Shown: positions 1 to 8,631 of the stretch, one piece after another | Layout: each line of letters starts with the position of its first letter | Numbering within the stretch: position 1 is the first letter of the stretch | DNA from: Thalassospira tepidiphila MCCC 1A03514 | Lineage (GTDB): Bacteria; Pseudomonadota; Alphaproteobacteria; Rhodospirillales; Thalassospiraceae | Reading direction: 5' to 3' | Length of the DNA stretch: 35,340 nt | NCBI RefSeq assembly: GCF_001662875.1 | Contig: NZ_JPVZ01000015.1 | Span: 1 to 35,340, forward strand | Notes under the pieces: generated by a model | Told to the model about the DNA's origin: nothing | The model's database searches: none | The model's input: only the letters and a program-made list of their open reading frames with translations | Position numbers and translations under genes: made by a program

Positions 1-32
1 CCGTTTTGCAATTGCGTGTTGTAAACAGCACT

Positions 33-353
33 TTACGACGGGCTGAACAATTTCAGCATCACGATCCCCGAAAGGATCAGCGCAATCGCGACCAACCGTC
101 CGGGATTGGCCGGTTCGCCGACCATGATGATGCCAAAGATCACCGCACCCGCCGCCCCGATGCCGGTCCAGATGGCGTAGGCGGTGCCAATCGGGATGGT
201 GCGCATGGCGATTGAAAGCAGCCAGAAACTGGCGGCGATCGCGGCAATGGTCAGGGCACTTGGGATGGGCTTGGTGAAGCCTTCGGTGTATTTCAGGCCA
301 ATCGCCCAGCAAATTTCGAGAAATCCGGCAATAACCAACGCTGTCCAGGCCAT
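33..353 (-). CDS. sugE: SMR-family guanidinium exporter (SugE/Gdx type)
   Basis: This is a 106-residue inner-membrane protein with four hydrophobic helices, the usual length for small multidrug resistance (SMR) proteins. The N-terminus has the conserved Glu in the first helix ([13 protein letters not shown]13), and the middle carries [12 protein letters not shown]. Both match the SugE/Gdx branch, which exports guanidinium in exchange for protons, rather than the EmrE drug-efflux branch. The ATG at 353 has a perfect AGGAGG SD at 359-364 with 5 nt spacing. Two hairpins with ACGR tetraloops lie just upstream (372-417), as in guanidine-II riboswitches, and they independently support guanidinium as the substrate. 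The protein works as a dual-topology homodimer in this family. Family assignment is near certain; substrate is inferred from subfamily and riboswitch. Confidence 0.93.
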   Translation of the reverse strand: MAWTALVIAGFLEICWAIGLKYTEGFTKPIPSALTIAAIAASFWLLSIAMRTIPIGTAYAIWTGIGAAGAVIFGIIMVGEPANPGRLVAIALILSGIVMLKLFSPS

Positions 354-371
354 GGGGGCCTCCTGTCTTGC

Positions 372-417
372 GGGGCCGTCCCCATTGATCGGATCAGGAA
401 TACCGGTCGTCCGGTAT
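372..417 (-). promoter_or_regulatory. Guanidine-II (mini-ykkC) riboswitch upstream of sugE
   Basis: Read on the minus strand, hairpin 1 is ATACCGG-ACGA-CCGGTAT (417-400), a perfect 7-bp stem. Hairpin 2 is GGGG-ACGG-CCCC (383-372), a perfect 4-bp stem. Both loops fit the ACGR consensus that binds guanidinium in guanidine-II riboswitches. The linker is 16 nt and the SD starts 7 nt after hairpin 2. The GGGG arm of hairpin 2 could otherwise pair with the CCCCC between SD and ATG (354-359 region), which would hide the SD when no ligand is bound; that switching model is an inference. The downstream gene is a Gdx-type exporter, the usual target. Confidence 0.88.
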
Positions 418-613
418 CAAGGTGGAAGTCGCAAAGTCTTTAATCACTCTAAATCAATGCCCTTAGGGCGACAATGTAAAAATGACGCAGTGCAACATCA
501 GAACGCGGCCTTAGAAAATGCCTCGGAGCCAAGACGACAGATGCATGGATGGGCGCACTGGATTATGATGAGGGCGTCTGATTATTCGCCCCCTTCAAAG
601 GTTTGGTCTTATC

Positions 614-1252
614 TTGAACACGCGTCAGTTCCGACATGTCCCAACCCTTGGCCTTGTTCTGGCCGGAGGCGAAGCGCGACGTATGGGCGGGAACAAGGCG
701 TTTCGCGAGGTTGGGGGCAAAAGCCTGATCGGGCGGGTGATTGATGTTGCCCAAGCCCAATGCGATCAGGTGATGATTTCATCCAATGCCGGGGCTGAGG
801 CGTTTATGGATTACGGCCTGCCGGTGGTTGGTGATGCGTCCAAACCGGGGCAGGGGCCACTGGGCGGTATTCTGGGTGGTCTGTTAGCCTTGCCGGACGG
901 TATCGATTGGCTGGTGACGTTTCCCGTCGATTGCCCGATTGTGCCGCTTGATATGGTGGGGCGATTGCTTGCCGCGGCCCAAGCCGGAAAAGCCAAAGCC
1001 GCCTTTGCCAGCCACGCAGACCGCGACCATTATCTTTCTAGCATCTGGCACCGCGATGCCGCCCCGGTGATTGCCGATCTGCTGGCGTTCGATGATCGAC
1101 GGGTGCGCGGGCCATTGCAGGCATTGGATGCACCGCGGGTGGTGTTTGAAAATCAGGTTTCGGGGTTGGAGCCGTTTACCAACGTTAATACGCCAGATGA
1201 CCTGAAGCTGATCAACAGTGCCCTTGCCAGCGCTGTATCTACGCAGGATTAG
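614..1252 (+). CDS. mobA: Molybdenum cofactor guanylyltransferase MobA
   Basis: This 212-residue cytoplasmic enzyme transfers GMP from GTP to molybdopterin-Mo, giving the bis-MGD cofactor used by DMSO-reductase-family oxidoreductases. The N-terminal nucleotide-binding motif LVLAGGEARRMGGNK (about residues 14-28) is the MobA signature. VTFPVDCPIVPLD around residue 100 holds the conserved acidic segment that binds metal and GTP. The only start that keeps the motif is TTG at 614, with a weak AAAGG at 597-601. No other cofactor gene is nearby. Its stop codon overlaps the stop of the convergent Sel1-repeat gene by 3 nt (TTAG at 1249-1252). Function is confident; the start is moderately sure. Confidence 0.9.
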   Translation: MNTRQFRHVPTLGLVLAGGEARRMGGNKAFREVGGKSLIGRVIDVAQAQCDQVMISSNAGAEAFMDYGLPVVGDASKPGQGPLGGILGGLLALPDGIDWLVTFPVDCPIVPLDMVGRLLAAAQAGKAKAAFASHADRDHYLSSIWHRDAAPVIADLLAFDDRRVRGPLQALDAPRVVFENQVSGLEPFTNVNTPDDLKLINSALASAVSTQD

Positions 1253-2136
1253 TCAACCGCGCAGGCCCGCCACGGCTGCCACGGTTCGTAATTCTGGAAG
1301 AACTCGGACAGGAAATGATCGACGCGTTCGCGGTTAATCGCGCGGTCTTTGGGCGACAGGTCCTTGTCGAACTGGCCGCAGTTCTTTTCGACCGCATCAC
1401 CAATGGTTTTCCAGTCGACATCTTCGTTATGGCCGGGCATGCCGGTCGCAATCGCGCACCAGCCAACGGCTTCGGCCTTGTCATCAACCGTGCGGGCTTC
1501 TTCGGCAAGGTAGGCAGCCGCGCGCATTTCGCCGTGTTGGGCAGCACGGCGCAAATATGTCAGGCGATCGACATCGCTTTTGGCAAAGCGGTTGGCAAGA
1601 AGCGTTGCCGCACGTGGATCACCAAGTTCCCACGCCTGTTTCAGATGGGCTTCGGCCTGTGCCGCATCGCCGCGATCAAGCGCATCAAGGGCGAGCCACA
1701 GCATTGCCTGGGTGTTGTTCTTTTGGGCGGCGGCAATATAAAGGCCGCGGATTTTGTCTTTGTCGCCGCCCATCGCTTCAAGACGCCTAGCCATGACAAC
1801 ACTGGCATTCGGATTGTTGTTCTCGGACGCCTGTTCCATCAGCGTCCAGCCGGCATTTTCGTTGGCAGTAGCACCAACGCCATTGATGGTCTGGCAGGAC
1901 AGAAGATATTGCGCGGTGGCATCGCCGTTGTCTGCCAGCGATGAAAAAATGCCGGCCGACTTTTCAAATTCCCCGTGTCGATAGGCCTTGATGCCGTCAT
2001 CAAGTGCCGACGATGCCAACGCCGGGGCTGCACCCAGAGCAATCATCGAGGCAATCATCGTGGCAAGTGCCAAAGCACCAACGCGTGTGGCTTTCAAACA
2101 GGATGGTTTTGCTGAACGGGCGATGATGTTTTTCAT
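1249..2136 (-). CDS. Secreted Sel1/TPR-like repeat protein
   Basis: This is a 295-residue protein from ATG 2136. The N-terminus has a long signal peptide: basic residues, then a hydrophobic run ending in APALA near residue 41. The mature part is made of short helical repeats of the Sel1 type, with conserved Gly/Ala/Leu spacing such as LADNGDATAQYLLS and AAQHGEMRAAAYLAEEA. Such repeats act as protein-binding scaffolds, often in the periplasm; the partner is unknown. An upstream in-frame extension to about 2421 would run into the chemoreceptor gene and lacks an SD, so the later ATG, which reveals the signal peptide, is preferred. It lies 85 nt downstream of the chemoreceptor, beyond a terminator, so it is probably transcribed separately. 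No specific function can be given. Confidence 0.8.
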   Translation of the reverse strand: MKNIIARSAKPSCLKATRVGALALATMIASMIALGAAPALASSALDDGIKAYRHGEFEKSAGIFSSLADNGDATAQYLLSCQTINGVGATANENAGWTLMEQASENNNPNASVVMARRLEAMGGDKDKIRGLYIAAAQKNNTQAMLWLALDALDRGDAAQAEAHLKQAWELGDPRAATLLANRFAKSDVDRLTYLRRAAQHGEMRAAAYLAEEARTVDDKAEAVGWCAIATGMPGHNEDVDWKTIGDAVEKNCGQFDKDLSPKDRAINRERVDHFLSEFFQNYEPWQPWRACAVD

Positions 2137-2171
2137 GGTGTCTTGTCTAACATTTCTGTGCCAGGTGGGCG

Positions 2172-2213
2172 AAAAAAAATGTGCCAGAACAGACCTGATG
2201 GCCTGTCCTGGCA
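2172..2213 (-). terminator. Rho-independent terminator of the chemoreceptor gene
   Basis: On the minus strand an 11-bp stem (2213-2203 with 2192-2182, one G-U pair) is followed by a run of eight T (2179-2172). It sits 9 nt after the chemoreceptor stop codon. Confidence 0.85.
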
Positions 2214-2221
2214 GTTTGCTT

Positions 2222-4555
2222 TCATCGCAGGGAGGCAACTTCTTCTGGTTGATTGCGGGATGTCGTTTGGGGCTGTTCCGAACGGATGGTGCGCAGGAAG
2301 TCACGAACCCGATTGCCCAGATCATCGGACTGGTTGCGAAGGCGACCTGTCGCATCAAGCAGGCCGTCAACCGCGGCAAGGTTGTCATCTGCTGCGGCGC
2401 TGACCTGCGTAATCGTGCCATTCATCTCGCTGGCAGCTGTTGCGGATTGTTCGACGTTGCTGGCGATTTCAGCCACGAATTCCTGCTGCTCGGATACAGC
2501 GTCCGACATTTCACCGACGGTTTCGTGAATGCCAGTGATGCTGTCTCGAATTTCGGCGATGGCCTTGACGGCAACCCCGGTGGTCGACTGGATTTCGTTG
2601 ATGCGCTGGGCAATGCGGTCGGTTGCCGTTCCGGTCTGGTTGGCAAGGTTTTTGACTTCCTGTGCGACAACCGCAAACCCTTTGCCAGCTTCACCGGCGC
2701 GGGCGGCCTCAATCGTTGCATTCAGGGCCAACAGATTGGTCTGGGCTGCAATGTCCTGAATAAGGTTCAGGATCTCGCCGATTTCCTGCGCACCGGTTTC
2801 AAGTTCATGCATGGTGGCATTTGTCCGTTGGGCAGCTTCAACCGCACTGGTTGCAGCACCAACCGACTTTTGCGCCCGGTGCCCGGTATCACGCACCCGA
2901 TCCGAAAGCGACTGTGTGGCATCCGATACCGATGCCATATTGATCGATATTTCTTCGGACGCGCCAGCAACACCGGTGGCATTGGTCGAGGCCACCTGTG
3001 CGCGATCGCGGACCTGATCGGATGTGGTCTGGATGTTTTCTGCCTCGTGCGCGACGTCCTGGGCGACCTGCAAGATTGACGTTTCAAACGCATCAGCCAG
3101 ATCAAGCATCGCGCGCCGCCGTTCGTGTTCAGCCTGTTCGCGTTCGCGGGCAACTTTTTCTTCGGCCTGTTGTGCGGCAAGGCTGGTTTCACGGAACTGT
3201 CCGAGGATTTCGGCCATTCGGCCAATTTCATCCCGCCCGGTATCCTTGACTTCGGTCGAAAGATCGCCGTTGGCAACCTTGCGCATCCCGTCAATCACGC
3301 GCAGAAGACGCTTGATCAGGTTGCCGCGCACATAAAACAGCATGATCAGAAGCGATATCAGCAGAACGGAAATTCCGATGATCGCAATGACCTGTTGATC
3401 CCATTCGACCTTTGAAAGGGCTTCGCTGGCGTTGGCGTCAACCTCGGTGCGCTTGGTGTCGACCATCAACGCGATGGCGTGTGACAGGGCCTCGGCAGTT
3501 GCCAGTGTGGCATCAAGGGTCTGTTCAGTTTCATACTGGTTGTCCCATTCTGCTTCGCGCAGATCAAAGACGCTGTTGCTGCCTTTGCCAAAGGCCAGAA
3601 GGGCATTGGCAAGTTCACGGATACGCTCTCCGTCATCATTGTCTGGCAGTTCTTCAAGCGCATCGGTAATGCGCAGCTCCGCCCAGCTCCATTGACTGCG
3701 AACCTCATCCATGGCCTCGCCCTCGGGCACGGCGATGGCGGCGGTCAGCATGCCAAAGGCAAGGTTCACATTGGCGCGGATTTCGGCAATCAGCTGTGAA
3801 AAGCCGATGGTTTCTCCAAGCTTTTCTGCTGCGTCGGTATTGCCATTGGCGACGCGCGATATACCGCGATCCACATCAATATCAACGACCTCGACCAACG
3901 GGCTCAGGAACTCTGACAGGTCGCTATAGGCAAAGACCATATCAAGGGTCAGATCACCGCGCAGCTTTTCAATCTCAAGGCGTCTGGTGGTCAGTTCATG
4001 AAGGTGTTTACGCCCGGTGACGATGTTATCAAGATGCTCTCTTAGAATAGAAATCGCATCGACAAGTTCCGGCTCTGGCGCAGTGGTTTGCGCATTAGCG
4101 CTTTGTGCTTCTGAGCCACCAGTGCTCTCCGTGCCATCGGCAACTGCGGGTGCGTTTGACCCTTCACCTTCACCTGCGCCGGCGTTCCGGGCGGCAAGGT
4201 CAATAATGATGGAATCCGGATTGGCTTCGGTGATTTCCTGAAGTCTGGCCCGCGCATTGGCAACAAGTTGATCAAGGCGGGCCTCGGTTGTTGCCAGTTC
4301 TTCGGCATCCCGTGACGCGGCAAGCACGGGGGCTTGTGCGGCAAGGCCAACACCGTTCGTCGCCAGTTCCATCTGACGGATGATCGAGGGCAGGCTGTTG
4401 GTCGTGATATCAGCGACAAGATCGCGATTGCTGCCAAAAGATACCCATGACACGGCCGATGAAATCCCGGCCAGAACCAGAATCAAGGCAAAAGAAGCCA
4501 TAAGCCGACCTTGAATGCCAAGGCCCGCGCGACGTTTTTTGATGGCGGTATTCAC
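2222..4555 (-). CDS. Methyl-accepting chemotaxis protein with large sensor domain
   Basis: This is a 777-residue transmembrane chemoreceptor that feeds CheA/CheW. GTG at 4555 is chosen as start because GGGAGGAA lies 6-7 nt before it; the upstream TTG at 4600 has no SD. Order: TM1 about 17-40; periplasmic sensor about 41-387; TM2 about 388-410; HAMP about 411-465; methyl-accepting signalling domain about 500-770 with the highly conserved tip ([17 protein letters not shown], then [15 protein letters not shown]). The sensor contains a roughly 40-residue low-complexity stretch (about 122-162) rich in Gly, Ala, Ser, Glu and Thr, which is unusual. The C-terminus (PEEVASLR) lacks the NWETF-type CheR/CheB tether. 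The ligand is unknown; the adjacent glycerol operon does not prove glycerol sensing. Confidence 0.9.
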   Translation of the reverse strand: MNTAIKKRRAGLGIQGRLMASFALILVLAGISSAVSWVSFGSNRDLVADITTNSLPSIIRQMELATNGVGLAAQAPVLAASRDAEELATTEARLDQLVANARARLQEITEANPDSIIIDLAARNAGAGEGEGSNAPAVADGTESTGGSEAQSANAQTTAPEPELVDAISILREHLDNIVTGRKHLHELTTRRLEIEKLRGDLTLDMVFAYSDLSEFLSPLVEVVDIDVDRGISRVANGNTDAAEKLGETIGFSQLIAEIRANVNLAFGMLTAAIAVPEGEAMDEVRSQWSWAELRITDALEELPDNDDGERIRELANALLAFGKGSNSVFDLREAEWDNQYETEQTLDATLATAEALSHAIALMVDTKRTEVDANASEALSKVEWDQQVIAIIGISVLLISLLIMLFYVRGNLIKRLLRVIDGMRKVANGDLSTEVKDTGRDEIGRMAEILGQFRETSLAAQQAEEKVAREREQAEHERRRAMLDLADAFETSILQVAQDVAHEAENIQTTSDQVRDRAQVASTNATGVAGASEEISINMASVSDATQSLSDRVRDTGHRAQKSVGAATSAVEAAQRTNATMHELETGAQEIGEILNLIQDIAAQTNLLALNATIEAARAGEAGKGFAVVAQEVKNLANQTGTATDRIAQRINEIQSTTGVAVKAIAEIRDSITGIHETVGEMSDAVSEQQEFVAEIASNVEQSATAASEMNGTITQVSAAADDNLAAVDGLLDATGRLRNQSDDLGNRVRDFLRTIRSEQPQTTSRNQPEEVASLR

Positions 4556-4707
4556 TGTTTCCTCCCTGTCTGGCCCTTTGTTTTTTCTTTGGGCAGACAA
4601 TTCCCTTTTTGGGAAATGTGCATCCTTTTTACGGACTTCTTGGGTTTTTATGACTTAACGGAATACGCGTCGGAAATATGAATTCTATTGGAAAATCGGG
4701 TGGGACG

Positions 4708-4734
4708 GTCGGGGGCGAAAAAATCACCCCCGAC
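4708..4734 (-). terminator. GC-rich hairpin after glpV
   Basis: On the minus strand GTCGGGGG (4734-4727) pairs perfectly with CCCCCGAC (4715-4708) around an 11-nt loop, 22 nt past the glpV stop. No T-run follows directly, so it is either a weak terminator or a 3'-end stabilising hairpin closing the glycerol operon. Confidence 0.5.
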
Positions 4735-4756
4735 ACCCCCAGTAGTGTAGCCCGAA

Positions 4757-6505
4757 TTACTGGGCTGCACGCCATTCCGCGATCAGATCGTCATATTTGA
4801 CGGTCTCACCCTGCGGTTTTTCGTTGGCAAGTTTCGGTTTCGGTGCGCCCGGCTGGTCGAACCAGTACTGGGCATCACGTTCTTCGTTCAGCTTCGGTGC
4901 GCATTCACCACCGATGCCAGCACGTTCCAGACGCTCCAGAACACGGTCCATGGAGGTCGCAAGGTTGTCCATGGCTTCCTGCGGGGTCCGTTCGCCGGTT
5001 ACAGCTTCGGCAACGTTCTGCCACCAGAGCTGCGCCAGTTTCGGATAATCCGGAACGTTGGTACCGGTCGGCGACCACTGAACACGGGCCGGCGAACGAT
5101 AGAACTCGACCAGACCACCCCAGTTCGGAGCGATATCGGTCATTTCCTGGGTATCCAGGTCAGACTGACGGATCGGTGTCAGACCGGTGAGGGTCTTTTT
5201 CAGCGATACGGTTTTCGAGGTGGTGAACTGTGCATAGAGCCATGCAGCTTTGCGGCGCTCAACCGGGGTGGACTTCATCAGAGTCCAGGAACCCACGTCC
5301 TGATAACCAAGCTTCATGCCTTCTTCCCAGTACGGGCCATGCGGCGACGGGGCCATACGCCATTTCGGCGTGCCGTCTTCGTTCACAACCGGAGTACCTT
5401 TTTTCGCCATGTCGGCGGTAAAGGCGGTGTACCAGAAGATCTGCTGTGCGATCTGGCCCTGTGCCGGAACAGGACCAGCTTCACCAAAGGTCATGCCGGC
5501 TGCTTCTGGCGGGGCATAAGCCTTGAGCCAGTCGATATATTTGGTCAGGGCATAAACCGCTGCCGGGCCGTTCGCGGCACCGCCACGGGTCACGCTTGAG
5601 CCAGCAGGGGAGCAACCTTCAACACGGATACCCCATTCGTCGACCGGAAGGCCGTTCGGGATGCCCTTGTCGCCAGCGCCAGCCATGGAAAGCCACGCAT
5701 CGGTGAAGCGCCAACCCAGTGACGGGTCTTTTTTGCCGTAATCCATGTGGCCATAGACTTTCTGGCCATCGATTTCACCAACGTCATTGGTGAAGAATTC
5801 GGCGATGTCCTGATAAGCCGACCAGTTGACCGGAACGCCCAGGTCATAGCCGTACTTGTCCTTGAACTGCTTTTGCAGGTCTTCACGCTGGAACCAGTCA
5901 TAACGGAACCAGTAAAGGTTCGCGAACTGCTGGTCAGGAAGCTGATAAAGCTTGCCATCCGGACCGGTGGTGAAGGACAGACCGATGAAGTCGTCCAGAT
6001 CCAGGGTCGGAGAGGTAACGTCCGCACCTTCGCCCGCCATCCAGTCGGTCAGCGGCACAACCGCGTCATAACGCGCGTGGGTGCCGATCAGGTCCGAGTC
6101 ATTGATGAAGGCGTCATAGATGTTGCGGTTCGACTGCATTTGGGTCTGCAGTTTTTCGATGACATCGCCTTCGCCGATCAGGTCGTGGGTCAGGTTGATC
6201 CCGGTGATTTCCGAGAAGGCCTTTGCCAGAACCTTGGACTCATATTCGTGCGTGGTGATGGTTTCAGACACCACGTTGATGTCCATGCCGCGGAACGGTT
6301 CAGCTGCTTTGATGAACCATTCCAGTTCGGCCATCTGGGCGTCTTTGCTCAGGCTCGACGGCTGGAACTCGCTGTCGATCCATTTTTTCGCCGCGTCGGT
6401 ATATTGATCTGCCATGGCCGGGTTCGCCAGCACAGCAAGACCAAGGGCGACGGCAACGGCGCTGCCTTTAACAACGCTTTTGGCACCTTTGGCTTTAACG
6501 ATCAT
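4757..6505 (-). CDS. glpV: Glycerol ABC transporter substrate-binding protein GlpV
   Basis: This is a 582-residue periplasmic solute-binding protein of the large family-1 type. It starts at ATG 6505, with SD GGGAG about 8 nt upstream. A Sec signal peptide ends at AMA (residues 30-32), so the mature protein starts at DQYTDAAKKW. The mature part is much longer than typical sugar-binding proteins (about 400 residues), as known for GlpV of the rhizobial GlpSTPQUV glycerol importer. The gene is the last of that operon and is separated from glpU by about 137 nt holding a perfect hairpin. The upstream in-frame extension to 6700 reads through that hairpin and is rejected. Substrate is inferred from synteny with glpD, glpS and glpT. 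Confidence 0.9.
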   Translation of the reverse strand: MIVKAKGAKSVVKGSAVAVALGLAVLANPAMADQYTDAAKKWIDSEFQPSSLSKDAQMAELEWFIKAAEPFRGMDINVVSETITTHEYESKVLAKAFSEITGINLTHDLIGEGDVIEKLQTQMQSNRNIYDAFINDSDLIGTHARYDAVVPLTDWMAGEGADVTSPTLDLDDFIGLSFTTGPDGKLYQLPDQQFANLYWFRYDWFQREDLQKQFKDKYGYDLGVPVNWSAYQDIAEFFTNDVGEIDGQKVYGHMDYGKKDPSLGWRFTDAWLSMAGAGDKGIPNGLPVDEWGIRVEGCSPAGSSVTRGGAANGPAAVYALTKYIDWLKAYAPPEAAGMTFGEAGPVPAQGQIAQQIFWYTAFTADMAKKGTPVVNEDGTPKWRMAPSPHGPYWEEGMKLGYQDVGSWTLMKSTPVERRKAAWLYAQFTTSKTVSLKKTLTGLTPIRQSDLDTQEMTDIAPNWGGLVEFYRSPARVQWSPTGTNVPDYPKLAQLWWQNVAEAVTGERTPQEAMDNLATSMDRVLERLERAGIGGECAPKLNEERDAQYWFDQPGAPKPKLANEKPQGETVKYDDLIAEWRAAQ

Positions 6506-6603
6506 GTCGTTTTCTCCCTGGTCGTCTTCCTTATTGCTCATCCGGTAAACCCGGTCATCGACGCTGGGGGAAGACGGACAGCCCACCGTGATGAATTCGA
6601 TCG

Positions 6604-6637
6604 AAAACGGTACCGCTGCAGGACGCGGTACCGTTTT
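6604..6637. terminator. Perfect 13-bp inverted repeat between glpU and glpV
   Basis: AAAACGGTACCGC (6604-6616) and GCGGTACCGTTTT (6625-6637) form a perfect 13-bp stem with an 8-nt loop. On the minus strand it starts 6 nt after the glpU stop and ends in TTTT, so it has terminator form inside the operon. It probably acts as a partial terminator or as an RNA-stability element setting the level of the binding protein relative to the membrane parts. Confidence 0.7.
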
Positions 6638-6642
6638 GGTTG

Positions 6643-6915
6643 TTAACCCCAGCGCATCACAATGACGAGCCAGACAAGTGCGATGATGGAACCAATCCAA
6701 AGGGCGGCATCGGTAAATGCCAGCCAGCCAAGATGGATATAGGCGGCTCCAAGCAAACTGATAAACAGGCGATCACCGCGTGTGGTGGTCAGTGGCAAAA
6801 AGCCACGCCGCGGTACGGTCGGTGAAACCGCCTGCCAAATTCCCATCCCGATCAGCATCAAAAAGATGCAGCCAAAGAACGCGGCGGTAATCGGGGTCCA
6901 GGCCATCCATGCCAT
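6643..6915 (-). CDS. glpU: Small membrane protein GlpU (DUF2160)
   Basis: This 90-residue integral membrane protein has about three hydrophobic helices: residues about 7-28 (AAFFGCIFLMLIGMGIW), about 48-65 and about 72-88. Its position between glpQ (24 nt upstream) and glpV, its length and its Trp-rich ends match the DUF2160 protein called glpU in the Rhizobium leguminosarum glycerol operon. Its role is unknown; an accessory membrane component of the importer is the reasonable guess. SD AGGAGG lies 8 nt before the ATG. Confidence 0.85.
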   Translation of the reverse strand: MAWMAWTPITAAFFGCIFLMLIGMGIWQAVSPTVPRRGFLPLTTTRGDRLFISLLGAAYIHLGWLAFTDAALWIGSIIALVWLVIVMRWG

Positions 6916-6939
6916 TTTGATATTCCTCCTGTTTTCCGA

Positions 6940-7743
6940 TTACACGCGACCCATCGCGAAACCTTTGGCGATGTAGTTGCGAACGAACCAGATCACCAAG
7001 GCGCCCGGGACGATGGTTAAAACACCCGCAGCCGCCAGAACACCCCAATCAAGGCCCGATGCCGAAACGGTACGGGTCATGGTGGCGGCGATCGGCTTGG
7101 CCTCGACCGAGGTCAGCGTGCGTGCGAGCAGCAGTTCAACCCAGCTAAACATAAAGCAGAAGAACGCGGTCACACCGATGCCGGACCGGATCAGCGGCAA
7201 GAAGATCGTGGCAAAGAACCGCGGGAACGAGTAACCGTCGATATAGGCGGTCTCATCGATTTCCTTTGGAATGCCCGACATAAACCCTTCAAGGATCCAG
7301 ACAGCCAGCGGCACGTTAAACAGGCAGTGTGCGAGTGCCACAGCGATATGGGTGTCAAACAGGCCGACACTTGAATACAGCTGGAAGAACGGCAACAGGA
7401 ACACGGCCGGCGGTGCCATACGGTTGGTCAGAAGCCAGAAGAACAGATGCTTGTCGCCGGTAAAGTTGAACCGCGAAAACGCATAAGCAGCCGGCAGGGC
7501 AACCACCAGTGAAATCACCACGTTGATGCCGACATAGATCATCGAGTTGATATAACCCGTGTACCAGGCCGGATCGGTCAGGATGGTTGCATAGTTGGCC
7601 AATGTCGGATTGTCCGGGAACAGGGTCATTGCGCCCAGGATTTCCGTATTGGTCTTGATTGACATGTTGAACAGCCAATAGATCGGAACCAACAGGAACA
7701 GGATATAAAGAAGAAGTCCGATATGTCGTTTCTGGAACTGCAT
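6940..7743 (-). CDS. glpQ: Glycerol ABC transporter permease GlpQ
   Basis: This is a 267-residue inner-membrane permease of the MalG type with six predicted helices. The EAA-loop segment EIDETAYIDGYSFPRFFATIFLPL (first part about residues 160-175) is the conserved contact for the ATPase subunits. The ATG at 7743 begins 1 nt after the glpP stop, so translation is probably coupled. Together with GlpP it forms the channel of the glycerol importer. Assignment to glycerol rests on the operon. Confidence 0.9.
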   Translation of the reverse strand: MQFQKRHIGLLLYILFLLVPIYWLFNMSIKTNTEILGAMTLFPDNPTLANYATILTDPAWYTGYINSMIYVGINVVISLVVALPAAYAFSRFNFTGDKHLFFWLLTNRMAPPAVFLLPFFQLYSSVGLFDTHIAVALAHCLFNVPLAVWILEGFMSGIPKEIDETAYIDGYSFPRFFATIFLPLIRSGIGVTAFFCFMFSWVELLLARTLTSVEAKPIAATMTRTVSASGLDWGVLAAAGVLTIVPGALVIWFVRNYIAKGFAMGRV

Positions 7744-7744
7744 T

Positions 7745-8617
7745 TTATTGTTCCCCCTGCTTTCCGGCGTTCATCACGACGGTATAGAAAACCCAGCAAA
7801 CCAACAGAATGATCAGGAAGTAGACCAGCGAGAAGGCCGCAGCAGGACCAAGGTCAAACTGACCGACTGCCATCCGGGTCAGGAACTGGCTGAGGAAGGT
7901 GGTTGCGTTACCCGGACCGCCACCTGTGAGGACGAACGGTTCGGTATAGATCATGAAGCTGTCCATAAAGCGCAGCAGAACACCGATCACGAGAACCGAC
8001 TGCATTTTCGGCAGCTGAATAAAGCGGAACACGGCCCAGCGCGATGCACCGTCAATCTTGGCCGCCTGATAATAGGCATCCGGGATTGAGCGCAAACCGG
8101 CATAGCACAGCAGCACAATCAGGCTGGTCCAGTGCCAGACATCCATGACAAGCACAGTCAGCCAGGCATCCATCGGGTTCTGGGCGTAGTTGTAGTCAAT
8201 GCCCATCAGATTGATGACATAGCCACCCAGACCAATGTCCGCACGGCCAAAGATCTGCCAGATGGTGCCAACCACGTTCCATGGAATAAGCAGCGGCAAG
8301 GCCAGCAGAACCATCGATGCCGAAACACCCCAGCCCTTGCGCGGCAGCGTCAGTGCAACCGCGATGCCCAGCGGAATTTCGATGAACAGAACCGAAAGCG
8401 TATAGAAAATCTGACGCAGCAGCGCGTCATGAAGGCGGCTGTCGCCCAGAACCTGTTCAAACCATTCGGTGCCGACAAAGAAGCGCGTCTGCGGATCGAA
8501 AATGTCCTGAACCGAATAGTTCACAACCGTCATCAGCGGAATGATCGCACTGATGGCAACGATAAAGAACACTGGCAGGACGAGGAACCAGGCCTTGTTG
8601 TTGGTAATTTTGTTCAT
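7745..8617 (-). CDS. glpP: Glycerol ABC transporter permease GlpP
   Basis: This is a 290-residue permease of the MalF/UgpA type with six predicted helices. The EAA loop is YYQAAKIDGASRWAVFRF with the conserved D-G-A and following LP. ATG 8617 is chosen (MNKITNNKAW), preceded by a GGGGGG/GGGG purine stretch. The longer ORF from 8671 would overlap the end of glpT by 40 nt and adds a non-hydrophobic Arg-rich tail. The gap to the upstream glpT stop is 14 nt. Confidence 0.9.
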   Translation of the reverse strand: MNKITNNKAWFLVLPVFFIVAISAIIPLMTVVNYSVQDIFDPQTRFFVGTEWFEQVLGDSRLHDALLRQIFYTLSVLFIEIPLGIAVALTLPRKGWGVSASMVLLALPLLIPWNVVGTIWQIFGRADIGLGGYVINLMGIDYNYAQNPMDAWLTVLVMDVWHWTSLIVLLCYAGLRSIPDAYYQAAKIDGASRWAVFRFIQLPKMQSVLVIGVLLRFMDSFMIYTEPFVLTGGGPGNATTFLSQFLTRMAVGQFDLGPAAAFSLVYFLIILLVCWVFYTVVMNAGKQGEQ

Positions 8618-8631
8618 TTCCCCATCCCCCC

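Noticed and set aside
1988..3079. Long open frame (363 codons) on the plus strand opposite the chemoreceptor
   Set aside because: It is antisense to a well-supported gene, has no SD and encodes Cys/Gly-rich nonsense; long antisense frames are expected at this GC and codon bias.
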